A stretch of 64,000 nucleotides of DNA, taken from Acinetobacter sp. ANC 3929. GTDB taxonomy: Bacteria; Pseudomonadota; Gammaproteobacteria; Pseudomonadales; Moraxellaceae. Under the pieces are notes generated by a model that was not told the DNA's origin, made no database searches, and saw only the letters and a list, made by a program, of their open reading frames with translations. Every line of letters begins with the position of its first letter. Position 1 is the stretch's first letter. Below are positions 54,017 through 63,312 of this stretch, in pieces. A program made the position numbers and the translations under genes. Location: the NCBI RefSeq assembly GCF_000369405.1, contig NZ_KB850000.1, forward strand, positions 558,001 through 622,000. The letters are read 5' to 3'.

Positions 54017-54517
54017 ATGCAGATGATTCGTCATTGTATTGATCAATGTTGGGATGTTTTACAAAACGTCAGCGATCCAGAGATTCCAGTGCTGTCGGTG
54101 GTGGATTTGGGCATGATCCGTGGTGTGGAGTTGAATGAACAGCAAGAAATTATTGTTCGATTGACACCAACTTATAGCGGTTGTCCAGCCACTGACTTGT
54201 TAAAAGCACAGATTGTCGAAGCATTGGCAGCAGAAGATTTGATTCCCGCAAAAGTCATCATTGATCTATCAGAAGCATGGACCACGGACTGGATGTCGGA
54301 CGCAGGTAAACAGAAACTGCAAGCCTATGGCATTGCGCCACCAGAAGGTACTGCACAGCAATGCGGAACCCATGTGCATCTGAGCGATGGTGTGGTTTGT
54401 CCCCATTGTAAGAGCCGTAAAACCCGACTGTTAACCGAGTTCAGCTCCACCGCTTGCAAAGCCTTGTACAAATGTCAGGACTGCCTTGAACCCTTTGATT
54501 ATTTTAAATGTATTTAA
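54017..54517 (+). CDS. paaD: Phenylacetyl-CoA epoxidase assembly protein PaaD
   Basis: A 166-residue protein. The N-terminal MIP18/DUF59 domain has VSDPEIPVLSVVDLGMIRG and the Cys-containing TPTYSGCPATD. The C-terminal zinc ribbon has VCPHCKSRKT and YKCQDCLEPF. It is thought to mature the iron or Fe-S centres of the epoxidase. GGAG precedes the ATG. Confidence 0.93.
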   Translation: MQMIRHCIDQCWDVLQNVSDPEIPVLSVVDLGMIRGVELNEQQEIIVRLTPTYSGCPATDLLKAQIVEALAAEDLIPAKVIIDLSEAWTTDWMSDAGKQKLQAYGIAPPEGTAQQCGTHVHLSDGVVCPHCKSRKTRLLTEFSSTACKALYKCQDCLEPFDYFKCI

Positions 54518-54540
54518 AGTCTTGGATAAGGAAATTAGCC

Positions 54541-55602
54541 ATGAGCCAATTTATTCCATTAAAAGTAAAAACAATTACACCACAGACGGATCAGGCGATT
54601 TGCATTGCCTTTGATCTGGGCGCAGAACAACAGCAACAGTTTCAATTTCAGCCAGGGCAGCATCTCACTATTCGCCATTTAACCGAAGCTGGGGAAATTC
54701 GCCGTTGCTATTCAATCTGTAGTTATGCGCCAAAAGAAGACATCAGTATTGCAGTCAAAAAGATTGAGCAGGGCCAATTTTCCAACTGGGTCAATGAGCA
54801 TTTAAAAGTAGGTGATGTACTGGAAGTCATGCCACCACAAGGTGTGTTTTTCCAGAAAGCAGCACGTACCGGCGGTCAAGCCTATTTAGGGGTTGCTGCG
54901 GGCAGTGGAATTACCCCAATTCTTTCCATCATTAAACAGGTCTTATTTGAGCAAGATTCGGCAAATTTTACCTTGTTATATGGCAATCGTTCGTGGAAAC
55001 AGACCATGTTTTCCGAGCAGATTATGGATTTGAAAGACCAGTTTAAAGAACGTTTCCAGCTCATCAATATCTTTTCGCGGGAGTTCAACGACAGTGAGCT
55101 GCTGAATGGTCGTATTGATGAAAAGAAGCTCAAGCAGTTATTTGAACATGGCGTATTAGAGTCAGACTTTGATCATGTGTTTGCCTGTGGCCCTGATGAA
55201 ATGATGGATACCGTCGAAAGCCTGTTACCTGATTTGGGGATTACGAAAGAGCGCATTCATACCGAACGTTTTAATACAGGTCATATCCGTAAACGTCCAG
55301 CGGAAGCCGATGCCCATCGTAAGGAAGAAAAAGTCAACATCGTGCTCGACGGACGAGAGCTGATTGTTGCAGTTGGACAAGAGGATGAAAGTATTCTCGA
55401 TGCTGCATTACGTGCAGGTGCAGATTTGCCTTATGCCTGTAAAGGTGGCGTATGTGCCACCTGTCGCTGCAAGGTACTTTCAGGTGAAGTGGATATGTTC
55501 CTGAATTATAGCCTTGAAGACGATGAGGTGGAAAAAGGCTATGTACTGAGCTGCCAGACTTTACCCAAAGGTGTGAATGTGCTTTTGAGCTTTGATGAGT
55601 AG
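54541..55602 (+). CDS. paaE: Phenylacetyl-CoA epoxidase reductase PaaE
   Basis: A 353-residue electron-transfer subunit. The FAD domain has RRCYSICSYAP, the NAD(P)H domain AAGSGITPILSII, and the C-terminal plant-type [2Fe-2S] domain CKGGVCATCRCKVLSG with the fourth Cys in LSCQTLP. ATG 54541 follows AAGGAAA; the longer frame from 54508 would overlap paaD. It feeds electrons to PaaA. Confidence 0.94.
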   Translation: MSQFIPLKVKTITPQTDQAICIAFDLGAEQQQQFQFQPGQHLTIRHLTEAGEIRRCYSICSYAPKEDISIAVKKIEQGQFSNWVNEHLKVGDVLEVMPPQGVFFQKAARTGGQAYLGVAAGSGITPILSIIKQVLFEQDSANFTLLYGNRSWKQTMFSEQIMDLKDQFKERFQLINIFSREFNDSELLNGRIDEKKLKQLFEHGVLESDFDHVFACGPDEMMDTVESLLPDLGITKERIHTERFNTGHIRKRPAEADAHRKEEKVNIVLDGRELIVAVGQEDESILDAALRAGADLPYACKGGVCATCRCKVLSGEVDMFLNYSLEDDEVEKGYVLSCQTLPKGVNVLLSFDE

Positions 55603-55612
55603 AGAAACAGTG

Positions 55613-56386
55613 ATGCAAACATTGATTCAGGTTGAAACACCGCTTGAGGGTGTCATGCTGCTGAGCTTAAACCGTCCAGAAAAACGTAATGCTTTGAACA
55701 ACGCCACTTTACAGTGTTTATGTGATTTGCTGGAACAGGCTGAACACGATCCTCAAGTAAAAGTGGTTGTGTTAACGGGCAATCACAATTGCTTTGCTGC
55801 GGGTGCAGATCTGAGCGAATTGGCGGCAATGGATGCGGTGTCCTTACAACTCGATATTCGTCCAACGTTATGGCAGAAGATCGATGCGTTTACTAAGCCC
55901 ATCATCGCAGCAGTGAATGGTTATGCCTTAGGTGCTGGATTTGAACTGGTTCTACATTCGGATATCGTGATTTGTGGTGACAATACCAAATTTGCTCTGC
56001 CTGAGATTGGTTTAGGAATGTTACCAGGTGCAGGTGGTACACAACGTTTAGCACGTTTGGTCGGTCAGCAACTGACCATGCGTTGGGCAATGATGGGTGA
56101 AATGATCTCCGCCAAGCAAGCACAGCAGCATGGCATCTGTAGCGAGGTGGTACCCGTCGCACTCACGGTGGAATATGCCATTCAATTGGCAAGTAAGATT
56201 GCCAAACAAGCGCCTTTAGCGATTCGGGTAATCAAGCAATCGATCAAAAGTATTCATGAGACAACATTAAGTCAGGGACTGAAATCCGAGCGACAAAACT
56301 TTGTCTGGTTGGCAGCAACCAAGGATCGGAATGAAGGTATTAGCGCATTTTTTGAAAAAAGAAAACCAATCTTTAGAGGTGAGTGA
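55613..56386 (+). CDS. paaF: 2,3-dehydroadipyl-CoA hydratase
   Basis: A 257-residue crotonase-fold enzyme for the beta-oxidation part of the pathway. LLSLNRPEKRNALNN, NCFAAGADLSELAAMD (oxyanion hole) and ALPEIGLGMLPGAGGTQRLARLVG, which holds the catalytic Glu residues, are typical. ATG 55595, overlapping the paaE stop, is an alternative start six codons earlier. Confidence 0.92.
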   Translation: MQTLIQVETPLEGVMLLSLNRPEKRNALNNATLQCLCDLLEQAEHDPQVKVVVLTGNHNCFAAGADLSELAAMDAVSLQLDIRPTLWQKIDAFTKPIIAAVNGYALGAGFELVLHSDIVICGDNTKFALPEIGLGMLPGAGGTQRLARLVGQQLTMRWAMMGEMISAKQAQQHGICSEVVPVALTVEYAIQLASKIAKQAPLAIRVIKQSIKSIHETTLSQGLKSERQNFVWLAATKDRNEGISAFFEKRKPIFRGE

Positions 56387-57177
56387 TGGACTATAAAAAT
56401 ATTATTGTTGAAGAAAAAAATGGTGTGGGTTATCTAAGCTTCAATCGTCCACAAGCATTGAATAGCTTTAACGTAGACATGCACCGTGAGGTGTTAGAAG
56501 TCTTGAATCTTTGGGCAAAAAAACAGGACGTTCGCTGCATCGTGATCAGTGGTGAAGGTCGTGGCTTTTGTGCAGGGCAAGACTTAGGCGATCGAGTGGT
56601 TGATCCGAATGCCGCTGCACCTGATTTAGGGTATTCGATTGAAACTTACTATAACCCGTTGATTAGAACCATTGTGAATATGCCAAAACCTGTCATCTGT
56701 GCGGTGAATGGCGTGGCGGCAGGTGCAGGTGCAAATATCGCTTTGGCGTGTGATCTAGTCATTGCAGCTAAATCTGCCAACTTTGTACAGGCGTTCTGCC
56801 GTTTAGGTCTGGTACCTGATTCAGGTGGAACATGGTTCCTGCCACGCGCAGTCGGTCACGCACGTGCCATGGGCCTGACTTTACTCGGTGATAAATTACC
56901 TGCTGAAACTGCCAAAGAATGGGGCATGATCTGGGATGTTGCTGAAGATGCAGAATTAAAAACAAAAGTCACTGAGTTGGCTGAACGTCTCGCCAAACAG
57001 CCGACTTTTGGTCTTTCATTGATTAAAAAAGCCATCCATCAATCTCGTAATCATAGCTTTGAGGAGCAAATGCATCTGGAACGAGACCTACAGCGTATTG
57101 CGGGTCGTTCAGAAGATTATCGTGAAGGCGTACAAGCTTTTATGAATAAGCGTGAGCCAAACTTTCAGGGGCTTTAA
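56386..57177 (+). CDS. paaG: 1,2-epoxyphenylacetyl-CoA isomerase
   Basis: A 263-residue crotonase-fold isomerase that expands the epoxide ring to oxepin-CoA, the PaaZ substrate. YLSFNRPQALNSFNVDMH, GRGFCAGQDLGDR and FCRLGLVPDSGGTWFLPRAVG, with the catalytic Asp, distinguish it from PaaF. The A of its ATG is the last base of the paaF stop (TGATG). Confidence 0.93.
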   Translation: MDYKNIIVEEKNGVGYLSFNRPQALNSFNVDMHREVLEVLNLWAKKQDVRCIVISGEGRGFCAGQDLGDRVVDPNAAAPDLGYSIETYYNPLIRTIVNMPKPVICAVNGVAAGAGANIALACDLVIAAKSANFVQAFCRLGLVPDSGGTWFLPRAVGHARAMGLTLLGDKLPAETAKEWGMIWDVAEDAELKTKVTELAERLAKQPTFGLSLIKKAIHQSRNHSFEEQMHLERDLQRIAGRSEDYREGVQAFMNKREPNFQGL

Positions 57178-57179
57178 GC

Positions 57180-58718
57180 ATGACTCATCTGGATTTATCT
57201 GATGCCAGCATCGCCGTCATTGGCTCTGGAACCATGGGTATCGGGATCGCCCAATTGGCTATTATGAATGGTCATTCAACTGTTCTCTACGATCTTGATC
57301 GTGAAAAGATCCAGCAGGCGATTGATGGATTGCACAAAACCTTTGCCAAACTGGTTGAAAAAGGCAAGATAACGGATGAACAGGCTCAACTGGCATGTTC
57401 ACGTTTAAGCATTGCTGATGGTATAGAAGATTTAGCTGATGTGAATTTGGTGATCGAGGCTGTGGTTGAAAAACTGCCAGTGAAGCAGTCTTTATTTCAA
57501 CAGCTTGCCGCTATTTGTAGCGAACATACTATTTTTGCCACTAATACATCTTCAATTTCAGTGACTGCGATTGCGGCTGGGATTCCACAACCTGAACGTG
57601 TCGTGGGCTTACATTTTTTCAATCCTGCGCCAGTGATGAAACTAGTCGAGATTGTACAAGGTTTAAAAACGCCAGTTGGCCTATGTCAGGCGTTAAAAGC
57701 CTTGATGTTGGCGTGGAAAAAAATCCCAGTTTTGACCAAGTCTACACCTGGTTTTATCGTGAACCGCATTGCCCGTCCATTTTACGCAGAAGCATTTCGT
57801 GCCTTACAAGAACAGGTCACAACTTATGATCAGTTAGACTATGCCTTAAAGCAGTGTGGTGGTTTTGCGATGGGGCCGTGTGAACTCACCGATTTGATTG
57901 GGCAGGATGTGAATTTTTCTGTAACCCAAAGTGTTTATGAAGCCTTCTTTTATGAGCCGCGTTATCGTCCGAGTCTGGTACAAAAAGAGCTCGTCGATGC
58001 AGGCGCATGGGGACGTAAGTCAAAGCAAGGTTTCTATCACTACGATGAAAAAAATCAGTATTCGACTTTTCAACCCCAAGCCATTACAGCGGCAGCCTTT
58101 CAAGCAAAGGTTCAGGTCAAAGGCGTATGGTCTCAGCTACCAACGCTACTCACACGTTTAGCGCTGAATGGTGGGACTGAAAATGAAGAAAATATCATTC
58201 AGATGGATGATATTGATCTACGGTTAAGTCAGGGTGAATCTGCCAACCTGAATTACCAAAGCCGTAAAACGGTATTGATGGATTGGCATCATGATTTTTC
58301 TAAGGCGCAAGCCGTAGTGCTGAGCCACAATCAATTGTGTCAAGCCGATGATCTGGCAAAAGTTGAGGCATTTTTTGCTCAATATCAGATGCATGTGATC
58401 TGGATTACAGACCATCCTGCATTATTAACTTTACGTACCCTTGTCTTGCTGATCAATGAAGCCTGTGAAGCCAGTCTTCACGGGATTACCAGTATGGAAG
58501 ATATTGATAATGCCATGAGATATGGTGTCAATTATCCTAAGGGGCCGTATCAATGGATGATGCAATTGGGTGCGCAGTATGTGCTGCAAACCCTCAATAA
58601 TTTATATGCCATTTATGGCGAAGAAAAATATCGTGCAAGTCTTTATCTCAAACAATACGTGGCACAGCAGCAAAGCCTAACAGCCAACGATTCAAAAGAT
58701 TTAACCGCATTTGCATAA
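57180..58718 (+). CDS. paaH: 3-hydroxyadipyl-CoA dehydrogenase
   Basis: A 512-residue two-part dehydrogenase. VIGSGTMGIGIAQLAIMNGH binds NAD, FATNTSSISVTAIA and VVGLHFFNPAPVMKLVEIV form the active site with catalytic His, and SPGFIVNRI-like STPGFIVNRIARPFYAEA follows. The C-terminal 200 residues carry a second, partial 3HCDH dimerisation domain (LLINEACEASLHGI, GVNYPKGPYQW). It starts two bases after paaG. Confidence 0.94.
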   Translation: MTHLDLSDASIAVIGSGTMGIGIAQLAIMNGHSTVLYDLDREKIQQAIDGLHKTFAKLVEKGKITDEQAQLACSRLSIADGIEDLADVNLVIEAVVEKLPVKQSLFQQLAAICSEHTIFATNTSSISVTAIAAGIPQPERVVGLHFFNPAPVMKLVEIVQGLKTPVGLCQALKALMLAWKKIPVLTKSTPGFIVNRIARPFYAEAFRALQEQVTTYDQLDYALKQCGGFAMGPCELTDLIGQDVNFSVTQSVYEAFFYEPRYRPSLVQKELVDAGAWGRKSKQGFYHYDEKNQYSTFQPQAITAAAFQAKVQVKGVWSQLPTLLTRLALNGGTENEENIIQMDDIDLRLSQGESANLNYQSRKTVLMDWHHDFSKAQAVVLSHNQLCQADDLAKVEAFFAQYQMHVIWITDHPALLTLRTLVLLINEACEASLHGITSMEDIDNAMRYGVNYPKGPYQWMMQLGAQYVLQTLNNLYAIYGEEKYRASLYLKQYVAQQQSLTANDSKDLTAFA

Positions 58719-58730
58719 GCAGGAGTGATC

Positions 58731-59942
58731 ATGGAAGACGTTTTTATTTGTGATTTTATTCGTACCCCGATTGGTCGTTATGCGGGTTCATTGAGTTCAG
58801 TACGTACTGATGATCTTGCTGCATTGCCTATCAAGCATTTAAAAGAAAAACACGCACATTTACCGTGGCAGGATTTAGATGAAGTATTTTTAGGTTGTGC
58901 CAATCAGGCGGGCGAAGACAATCGTAATGTGGCACGTATGGCAACCTTATTGGCAGGACTACCAGAAGCGGTTCCTGCAATGACCGTGAATCGGCTTTGT
59001 GCTTCAGGACTGGATGCGGTAGGCTTGGCAGCACGTTCGATTAAATCAGGTGAATCACAGTTTGTACTGGCGGGTGGTGTCGAGTCCATGAGCCGTGCAC
59101 CTTTTGTACAAGCCAAGCAAACTGAAGCTTTTGGGCGTAGTCCTGAAATTTTTGATACGACCATTGGCTGGCGTTTCATCAATAAAAAGATGAAAGCACA
59201 ATATGGTACAGATAGCATGCCAGAAACGGCTGAACATGTAGCTGAAAAATATCAAATCAGCCGACAGGATCAAGATGCCTTTGCAATTCGTAGTCAACAA
59301 AAAGTGGCTACGGCACAACAGGCAGGTTTTTTTGATGAAGAAATTTTGCCAGTTGAACTGGTAGATCGCAAAAAGAACATCACAATGTTTGCCCAAGACG
59401 AGCATCCTCGTGCAGATACGAGTCTGGACAGTTTGGCAAAATTAAAAGCACCATTCCGTAAAGAAGGTGGTTCAGTTACAGCAGGCAATGCATCAGGTGT
59501 AAACGATGGCTCGGCGTGTGTTTTGCTCACGAACCGCCAGTTTGCAGATACACATGGTTTAAAACCTTTGGCTCGTGTGGTGGCGATTGCCAGTGCAGGG
59601 GTGGAACCGAAATATATGGGCATCGGCCCAGTACCAGCGGTACAAAAATTATTGAAACAAACGGGACTCAGTTTAGAACAAATGGATGTGATTGAACTGA
59701 ACGAAGCTTTTGCGGCACAGTCACTGGCTTGTATGCGTGAGTTAGGTCTCAAGGATGATGATACGCGTGTAAACCCCAATGGTGGTGCAATTGCCTTGGG
59801 TCATCCTCTCGGCATGAGTGGTACGCGTTTGGTGATTACCGCCACCAGAGAATTGAAAAGACGCCAAGGGAAGTATGCACTTTGCACCATGTGTGTCGGT
59901 GTTGGACAAGGTGTCGCCCTGATTTTAGAAAATATAGCTTAA
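58731..59942 (+). CDS. paaJ: 3-oxoadipyl-CoA thiolase
   Basis: A 403-residue thiolase that releases acetyl-CoA and succinyl-CoA at the end of the pathway and also cleaves 3-oxo-5,6-dehydrosuberyl-CoA. The nucleophile Cys is in VNRLCASGLDAV, the His in NPNGGAIALGHPLGMSG, and the second Cys in CTMCVGVGQGVALILE. AGGAG is five bases before ATG 58731. No paaI thioesterase lies between paaH and paaJ, where E. coli has it. Confidence 0.95.
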   Translation: MEDVFICDFIRTPIGRYAGSLSSVRTDDLAALPIKHLKEKHAHLPWQDLDEVFLGCANQAGEDNRNVARMATLLAGLPEAVPAMTVNRLCASGLDAVGLAARSIKSGESQFVLAGGVESMSRAPFVQAKQTEAFGRSPEIFDTTIGWRFINKKMKAQYGTDSMPETAEHVAEKYQISRQDQDAFAIRSQQKVATAQQAGFFDEEILPVELVDRKKNITMFAQDEHPRADTSLDSLAKLKAPFRKEGGSVTAGNASGVNDGSACVLLTNRQFADTHGLKPLARVVAIASAGVEPKYMGIGPVPAVQKLLKQTGLSLEQMDVIELNEAFAAQSLACMRELGLKDDDTRVNPNGGAIALGHPLGMSGTRLVITATRELKRRQGKYALCTMCVGVGQGVALILENIA

Positions 59943-59994
59943 TTTAATTGCAATGAAACGGTTCGAATAATATAACGAAATAGGAGAGACGGCA

Positions 59995-61284
59995 GTGGAT
60001 AGCCTCATCACAGAAGACGTAGAAAAAATGACGCTTGCGGAGTTACGAGCGCTTCAAACCAAACGGTTAAAAGAAACATTGAATAATGTTTACGCCAATA
60101 GTCCTGTGTATAAGAAAAAGTTTGATGATGCAGGTGTGCATCCAGATGATTTCGTCACACTGGATGATCTGGCTAAATTTCCATTTACCACCAAACAGGA
60201 TTTACGCGACAACTATCCGTTTGGCATGTTTGCCGTTCCGCAAGAGCAGATTGTTCGTTTACATGCCTCGTCTGGTACCACAGGTAAACCAACCGTCGTT
60301 GGCTATACCCAAAAAGACATCAATACTTGGTCGGATATTGTTGCGCGTTGCTTGCGTATGGCAGGCTTGAGTGCCAAAGATATGATTCAGGTGGCGTATG
60401 GTTATGGCCTGTTTACTGGCGGTTTAGGTGCGCATTATGGTGCTGAACGTTTAGGCGCCACCGTGATTCCGATGTCAGGCGGTCAGACTGAGAAACAGGT
60501 GCAACTGATTCAGGACTTTAAACCCACGGCAATTATGGTAACACCATCGTATTGTGTCAGCATTATTGAAAAACTCGAGCAACAGTTGGGCAGTGCACGG
60601 AATACTTCTCTAAAAGTCGGTATTTTTGGTGCAGAGCCGTGGTCGAAAGAGTTGCGCCGTGAGATCGAAGAGCGCCTAAATATCAAAGCACTGGATATTT
60701 ATGGTTTATCTGAAATTATGGGCCCTGGCGTTGCCATGCAATGCCTCAATGAAGGTGATGGATTAACCATTTGGGAAGATCATTTCTATCCTGAAATTAT
60801 TAATCCTGAAACTGGTGAAGTGTGCAAGGACGGTGAGCTGGGCGAACTGGTGTTCACCACTATCACCAAAGAAGGTTTGCCCATCATCCGTTATCGTACC
60901 CGTGATTTAACCCGTTTATTGGTGGGCCAGAAGCTTGCTATGCGCCGTATGGACAAGATCGTAGGGCGTAGTGATGATATGCTGATTATTCGTGGTGTGA
61001 ACGTTTTCCCGACCCAGATCGAAGAACAGATTTTACAGGTTCCAAGTTTGGTGCCGAATTATGAAATTCTGGTGGCGAAAAAAGGTCACATGGATACTTT
61101 GCATATCCGGACCGAAATGTGCCATAACTGTGATAAGCAGGCGCAGCAACTGGCTCAGCAGTTGATGCAGCGCATTAAAACCATGATCGGGATTTCAGTA
61201 ACGGTAGAAGTGGTGAATGAACTGACTTTACCGCGCTCTGAGGGGAAAGCAAAACGCGTGATTGATATGCGCCAGATTGCTTAA
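59995..61284 (+). CDS. paaK: Phenylacetate-CoA ligase
   Basis: A 429-residue adenylate-forming ligase that activates phenylacetate with ATP and CoA, the entry step. The P-loop is HASSGTTGKPTVVGYT, ALDIYGLSEIMGPGVA binds the adenylate, and the hinge region is RRMDKIVGRSDDMLIIRGVNVFP. The start is a GTG, preceded by AGGAGAG. It closes the catabolic part of the operon. Confidence 0.95.
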   Translation: MDSLITEDVEKMTLAELRALQTKRLKETLNNVYANSPVYKKKFDDAGVHPDDFVTLDDLAKFPFTTKQDLRDNYPFGMFAVPQEQIVRLHASSGTTGKPTVVGYTQKDINTWSDIVARCLRMAGLSAKDMIQVAYGYGLFTGGLGAHYGAERLGATVIPMSGGQTEKQVQLIQDFKPTAIMVTPSYCVSIIEKLEQQLGSARNTSLKVGIFGAEPWSKELRREIEERLNIKALDIYGLSEIMGPGVAMQCLNEGDGLTIWEDHFYPEIINPETGEVCKDGELGELVFTTITKEGLPIIRYRTRDLTRLLVGQKLAMRRMDKIVGRSDDMLIIRGVNVFPTQIEEQILQVPSLVPNYEILVAKKGHMDTLHIRTEMCHNCDKQAQQLAQQLMQRIKTMIGISVTVEVVNELTLPRSEGKAKRVIDMRQIA

Positions 61285-61344
61285 CATTATGATCGTTCAG
61301 GGTATAGAATCTATATCCTGAATCTTAAACGCCAAGATAAAAGT

Positions 61345-62310
61345 ATGAGTGCAAAGCTACAGCAAATTATTGATTCGATTATTCAGAATGAGACCTTAAG
61401 CGGTACATCGCTCATTTCAACCATTTTTGGTGATTCGGTGCTGCATCGTGGCGGTAATATTAGTCTTGCCAGCTTGATTCAGTTGCTGGAGCTGTTTGAT
61501 TTTAATGATCGCGCTGTACGGACTTCCGTGTTTCGCTTGGTGAAAAATGACTGGCTAGATTCAGACAAGATTGGCAGAACCAGTTTTTATCGTATTACCG
61601 ATGCTAGTCGATCCAAGTATTTGCAGGCTGAGCAACGGATTTATAATGATCAGATGAAAGAATGGGATCATTCTTGGGATCTAATTCTGATGTCGAGCCT
61701 GGATACGGACAATAAAGCATTTTTGAAAAAAGAACTGGAGTGGCTGGGCTTTGCCAATATCTCGACCAATCTGATGGCTTATCCGGGATCTAATCGACTG
61801 CAATTGCAAAAGTTACTGGTTGATCTCAACATGAGTGAACAGGTGGTGGTGTTTAAGGCAGAGACCTTGCAGCTCTTTAATAACTCGACCGATACCATTA
61901 GTCGTATGTTAGAGACCAACTGGCCGATTGATGAGTTGCGTCAACGTTACCTGCAATTTCTGGATATGTTTCGGGAAATCGGAGCAATTCTGATGCAGGA
62001 AGATGAGAGCATCGAACCAGTTCAAGCTTTTCAGATTCGTACTTTACTGATTCATTATTATCGTCGGATCTTGCTTAAAGATCCTGCTTTGCCATTAGAG
62101 TTGTTGTCAGCAGATTGGCCTGCAATCAATGCCCGTACTTTATCCATGAATATTTATAAGAAAGTCTTTGAGGCCGCGGATGACTATTTCCTGTCAGTTG
62201 CTGCCACATCCGAAGGGCCTATGCCAAATGCAACTGCACATTTTTGGCGTCGCTTTGGCGGCTTGAATCAAAACACTGAGAGAATGAGTGATGCCTTGTT
62301 ACAGTATTGA
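61345..62310 (+). CDS. paaX: Phenylacetate repressor PaaX
   Basis: A 321-residue GntR-like winged-helix repressor. The N-terminal HTH region is [29 protein letters not shown], followed by [24 protein letters not shown]. The middle [14 protein letters not shown] domain and C-terminal helices complete the family length. PaaX represses paa genes and is released by phenylacetyl-CoA. Its end overlaps paaY by 20 bases, so the two are translated together. Confidence 0.93.
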   Translation: MSAKLQQIIDSIIQNETLSGTSLISTIFGDSVLHRGGNISLASLIQLLELFDFNDRAVRTSVFRLVKNDWLDSDKIGRTSFYRITDASRSKYLQAEQRIYNDQMKEWDHSWDLILMSSLDTDNKAFLKKELEWLGFANISTNLMAYPGSNRLQLQKLLVDLNMSEQVVVFKAETLQLFNNSTDTISRMLETNWPIDELRQRYLQFLDMFREIGAILMQEDESIEPVQAFQIRTLLIHYYRRILLKDPALPLELLSADWPAINARTLSMNIYKKVFEAADDYFLSVAATSEGPMPNATAHFWRRFGGLNQNTERMSDALLQY

Positions 62311-62890
62311 TGGTGTGATTCCAGTAGTTCATCCTAGTGCATTTGTTCATCCTACTGCCGTTTTAATTGGTGATGTGGTTATCGAGGCAGGGGTTTATAT
62401 TGGTCCTTTTGCTTCATTACGGGCTGATTTTGGTCGTATTCATATCAAGGAAAATGCCAATGTACAGGACAACTGTATCATTCACGGTTTTCCGCAAAGT
62501 GTCACACTAGTTGAGGAAATGGGACATATTGGTCATGCGGCAACATTGCATGGTTGTCGTATCGGTAAAAATGTCTTGATTGGCATGAACAGTGTTATTC
62601 TGGATTATGCGGAAATTGGTGAAAATACCATTATTGGTGCCAATAGCTTGGTGAAAACCAAAGATCATATTCCTGCCAATGTTCTGGCTTTAGGCAGTCC
62701 TGCAAAAGTTGCCAGAGAACTTTCGGAAAAAGAAAGACACTGGAAAATTAAAGGGACGCAGGAATATATTCAGTTGGCACAGCGTTGTTTAAGCACAATG
62801 AAGGAAGTTGTACCTTTAGCAAAAGAATCTGCTGAACGGAAGACTTATCAGGATTTTCAGTCAGAGCACCAAATTAAACCCAGCATATAA
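62291..62890 (+). CDS. paaY: PaaY, gamma-class carbonic anhydrase-like thioesterase
   Basis: A 199-residue left-handed beta-helix protein with hexapeptide repeats ([46 protein letters not shown]). The metal-binding His residues are in IIHGFP and [12 protein letters not shown]. PaaY hydrolyses dead-end CoA adducts in the phenylacetate pathway. ATG 62291 is used; GTG 62288 is just before it. It is the last gene of the operon. Confidence 0.92.
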   Translation: MPCYSIDGVIPVVHPSAFVHPTAVLIGDVVIEAGVYIGPFASLRADFGRIHIKENANVQDNCIIHGFPQSVTLVEEMGHIGHAATLHGCRIGKNVLIGMNSVILDYAEIGENTIIGANSLVKTKDHIPANVLALGSPAKVARELSEKERHWKIKGTQEYIQLAQRCLSTMKEVVPLAKESAERKTYQDFQSEHQIKPSI

Positions 62891-63080
62891 ATAATCTGCC
62901 TCTTTTTTTATAATGGACATTTTATTTTAAATGTAATAAGGCTAAAAAATTATAATCCATCCCTCTGTATAAACAATATTCAATAATAAAAGATCAAATA
63001 TCGAAGATATGTCCTAAATATAAAAAATTACTGTCCTATTTTAATGGTTTATAAAGAGTTTTCTTGATTTAGAATCATAG

Positions 63081-63188
63081 GCCGAAAGTTCTGCTGATGT
63101 AGTGCTTAATTTGAGTGGATTAAGTCTAGAAGATATTGAGCTTATTTCAAACGGTATGATTCATGATTTTAGAGGAGCGTGTTTATAG
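63081..63188 (+). pseudogene. Possible C-terminal remnant of a lost gene
   Basis: After a TAG at 63078, 35 codons read AESSADVVLNLSGLSLEDIEL and on to a TAG at 63186. The composition (alternating hydrophobic and acidic residues, LSLEDIELIS helix) looks like the end of a real protein, while the flanking DNA looks non-coding. There is no ATG start or ribosome-binding site. I do not recognise the family; it could also be chance. Confidence 0.25.
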
Positions 63189-63222
63189 ATAAACGTTGTG
63201 CATATATGAATGGGATCTAAGC

Positions 63223-63255
63223 AAAAAAGTTACGGGGTGAGTCAGTAACTTTTTT
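63223..63255. terminator. Terminator of the permease gene
   Basis: AAAAAAGTTAC (63223-63233) pairs with GTAACTTTTTT (63245-63255). On the minus strand the stem runs into T residues, about 55 bases past the permease stop. It could also catch paaY read-through. Confidence 0.85.
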
Positions 63256-63312
63256 CAGTCATCCATATGATTTAACGATTTAGGTCGAAATCGTCATATT
63301 AAACATTCCTGC

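Larger units (their letters stand above)
62891..63312. other. Intergenic region after the paa operon
   Basis: A very AT-rich 422-base gap. It holds a terminator at 63223-63255 and a short codon-like remnant at 63081-63188. I see no RNA gene, repeat family or clear terminator directly behind paaY; only a T-run near 62903. Both flanking genes point into the gap, so no start promoter is needed here. Confidence 0.5.

Noticed and set aside
59294..59779. 161-codon minus-strand frame over paaJ
   Set aside because: It is the complement of a strongly conserved thiolase gene, with no start signal of its own.
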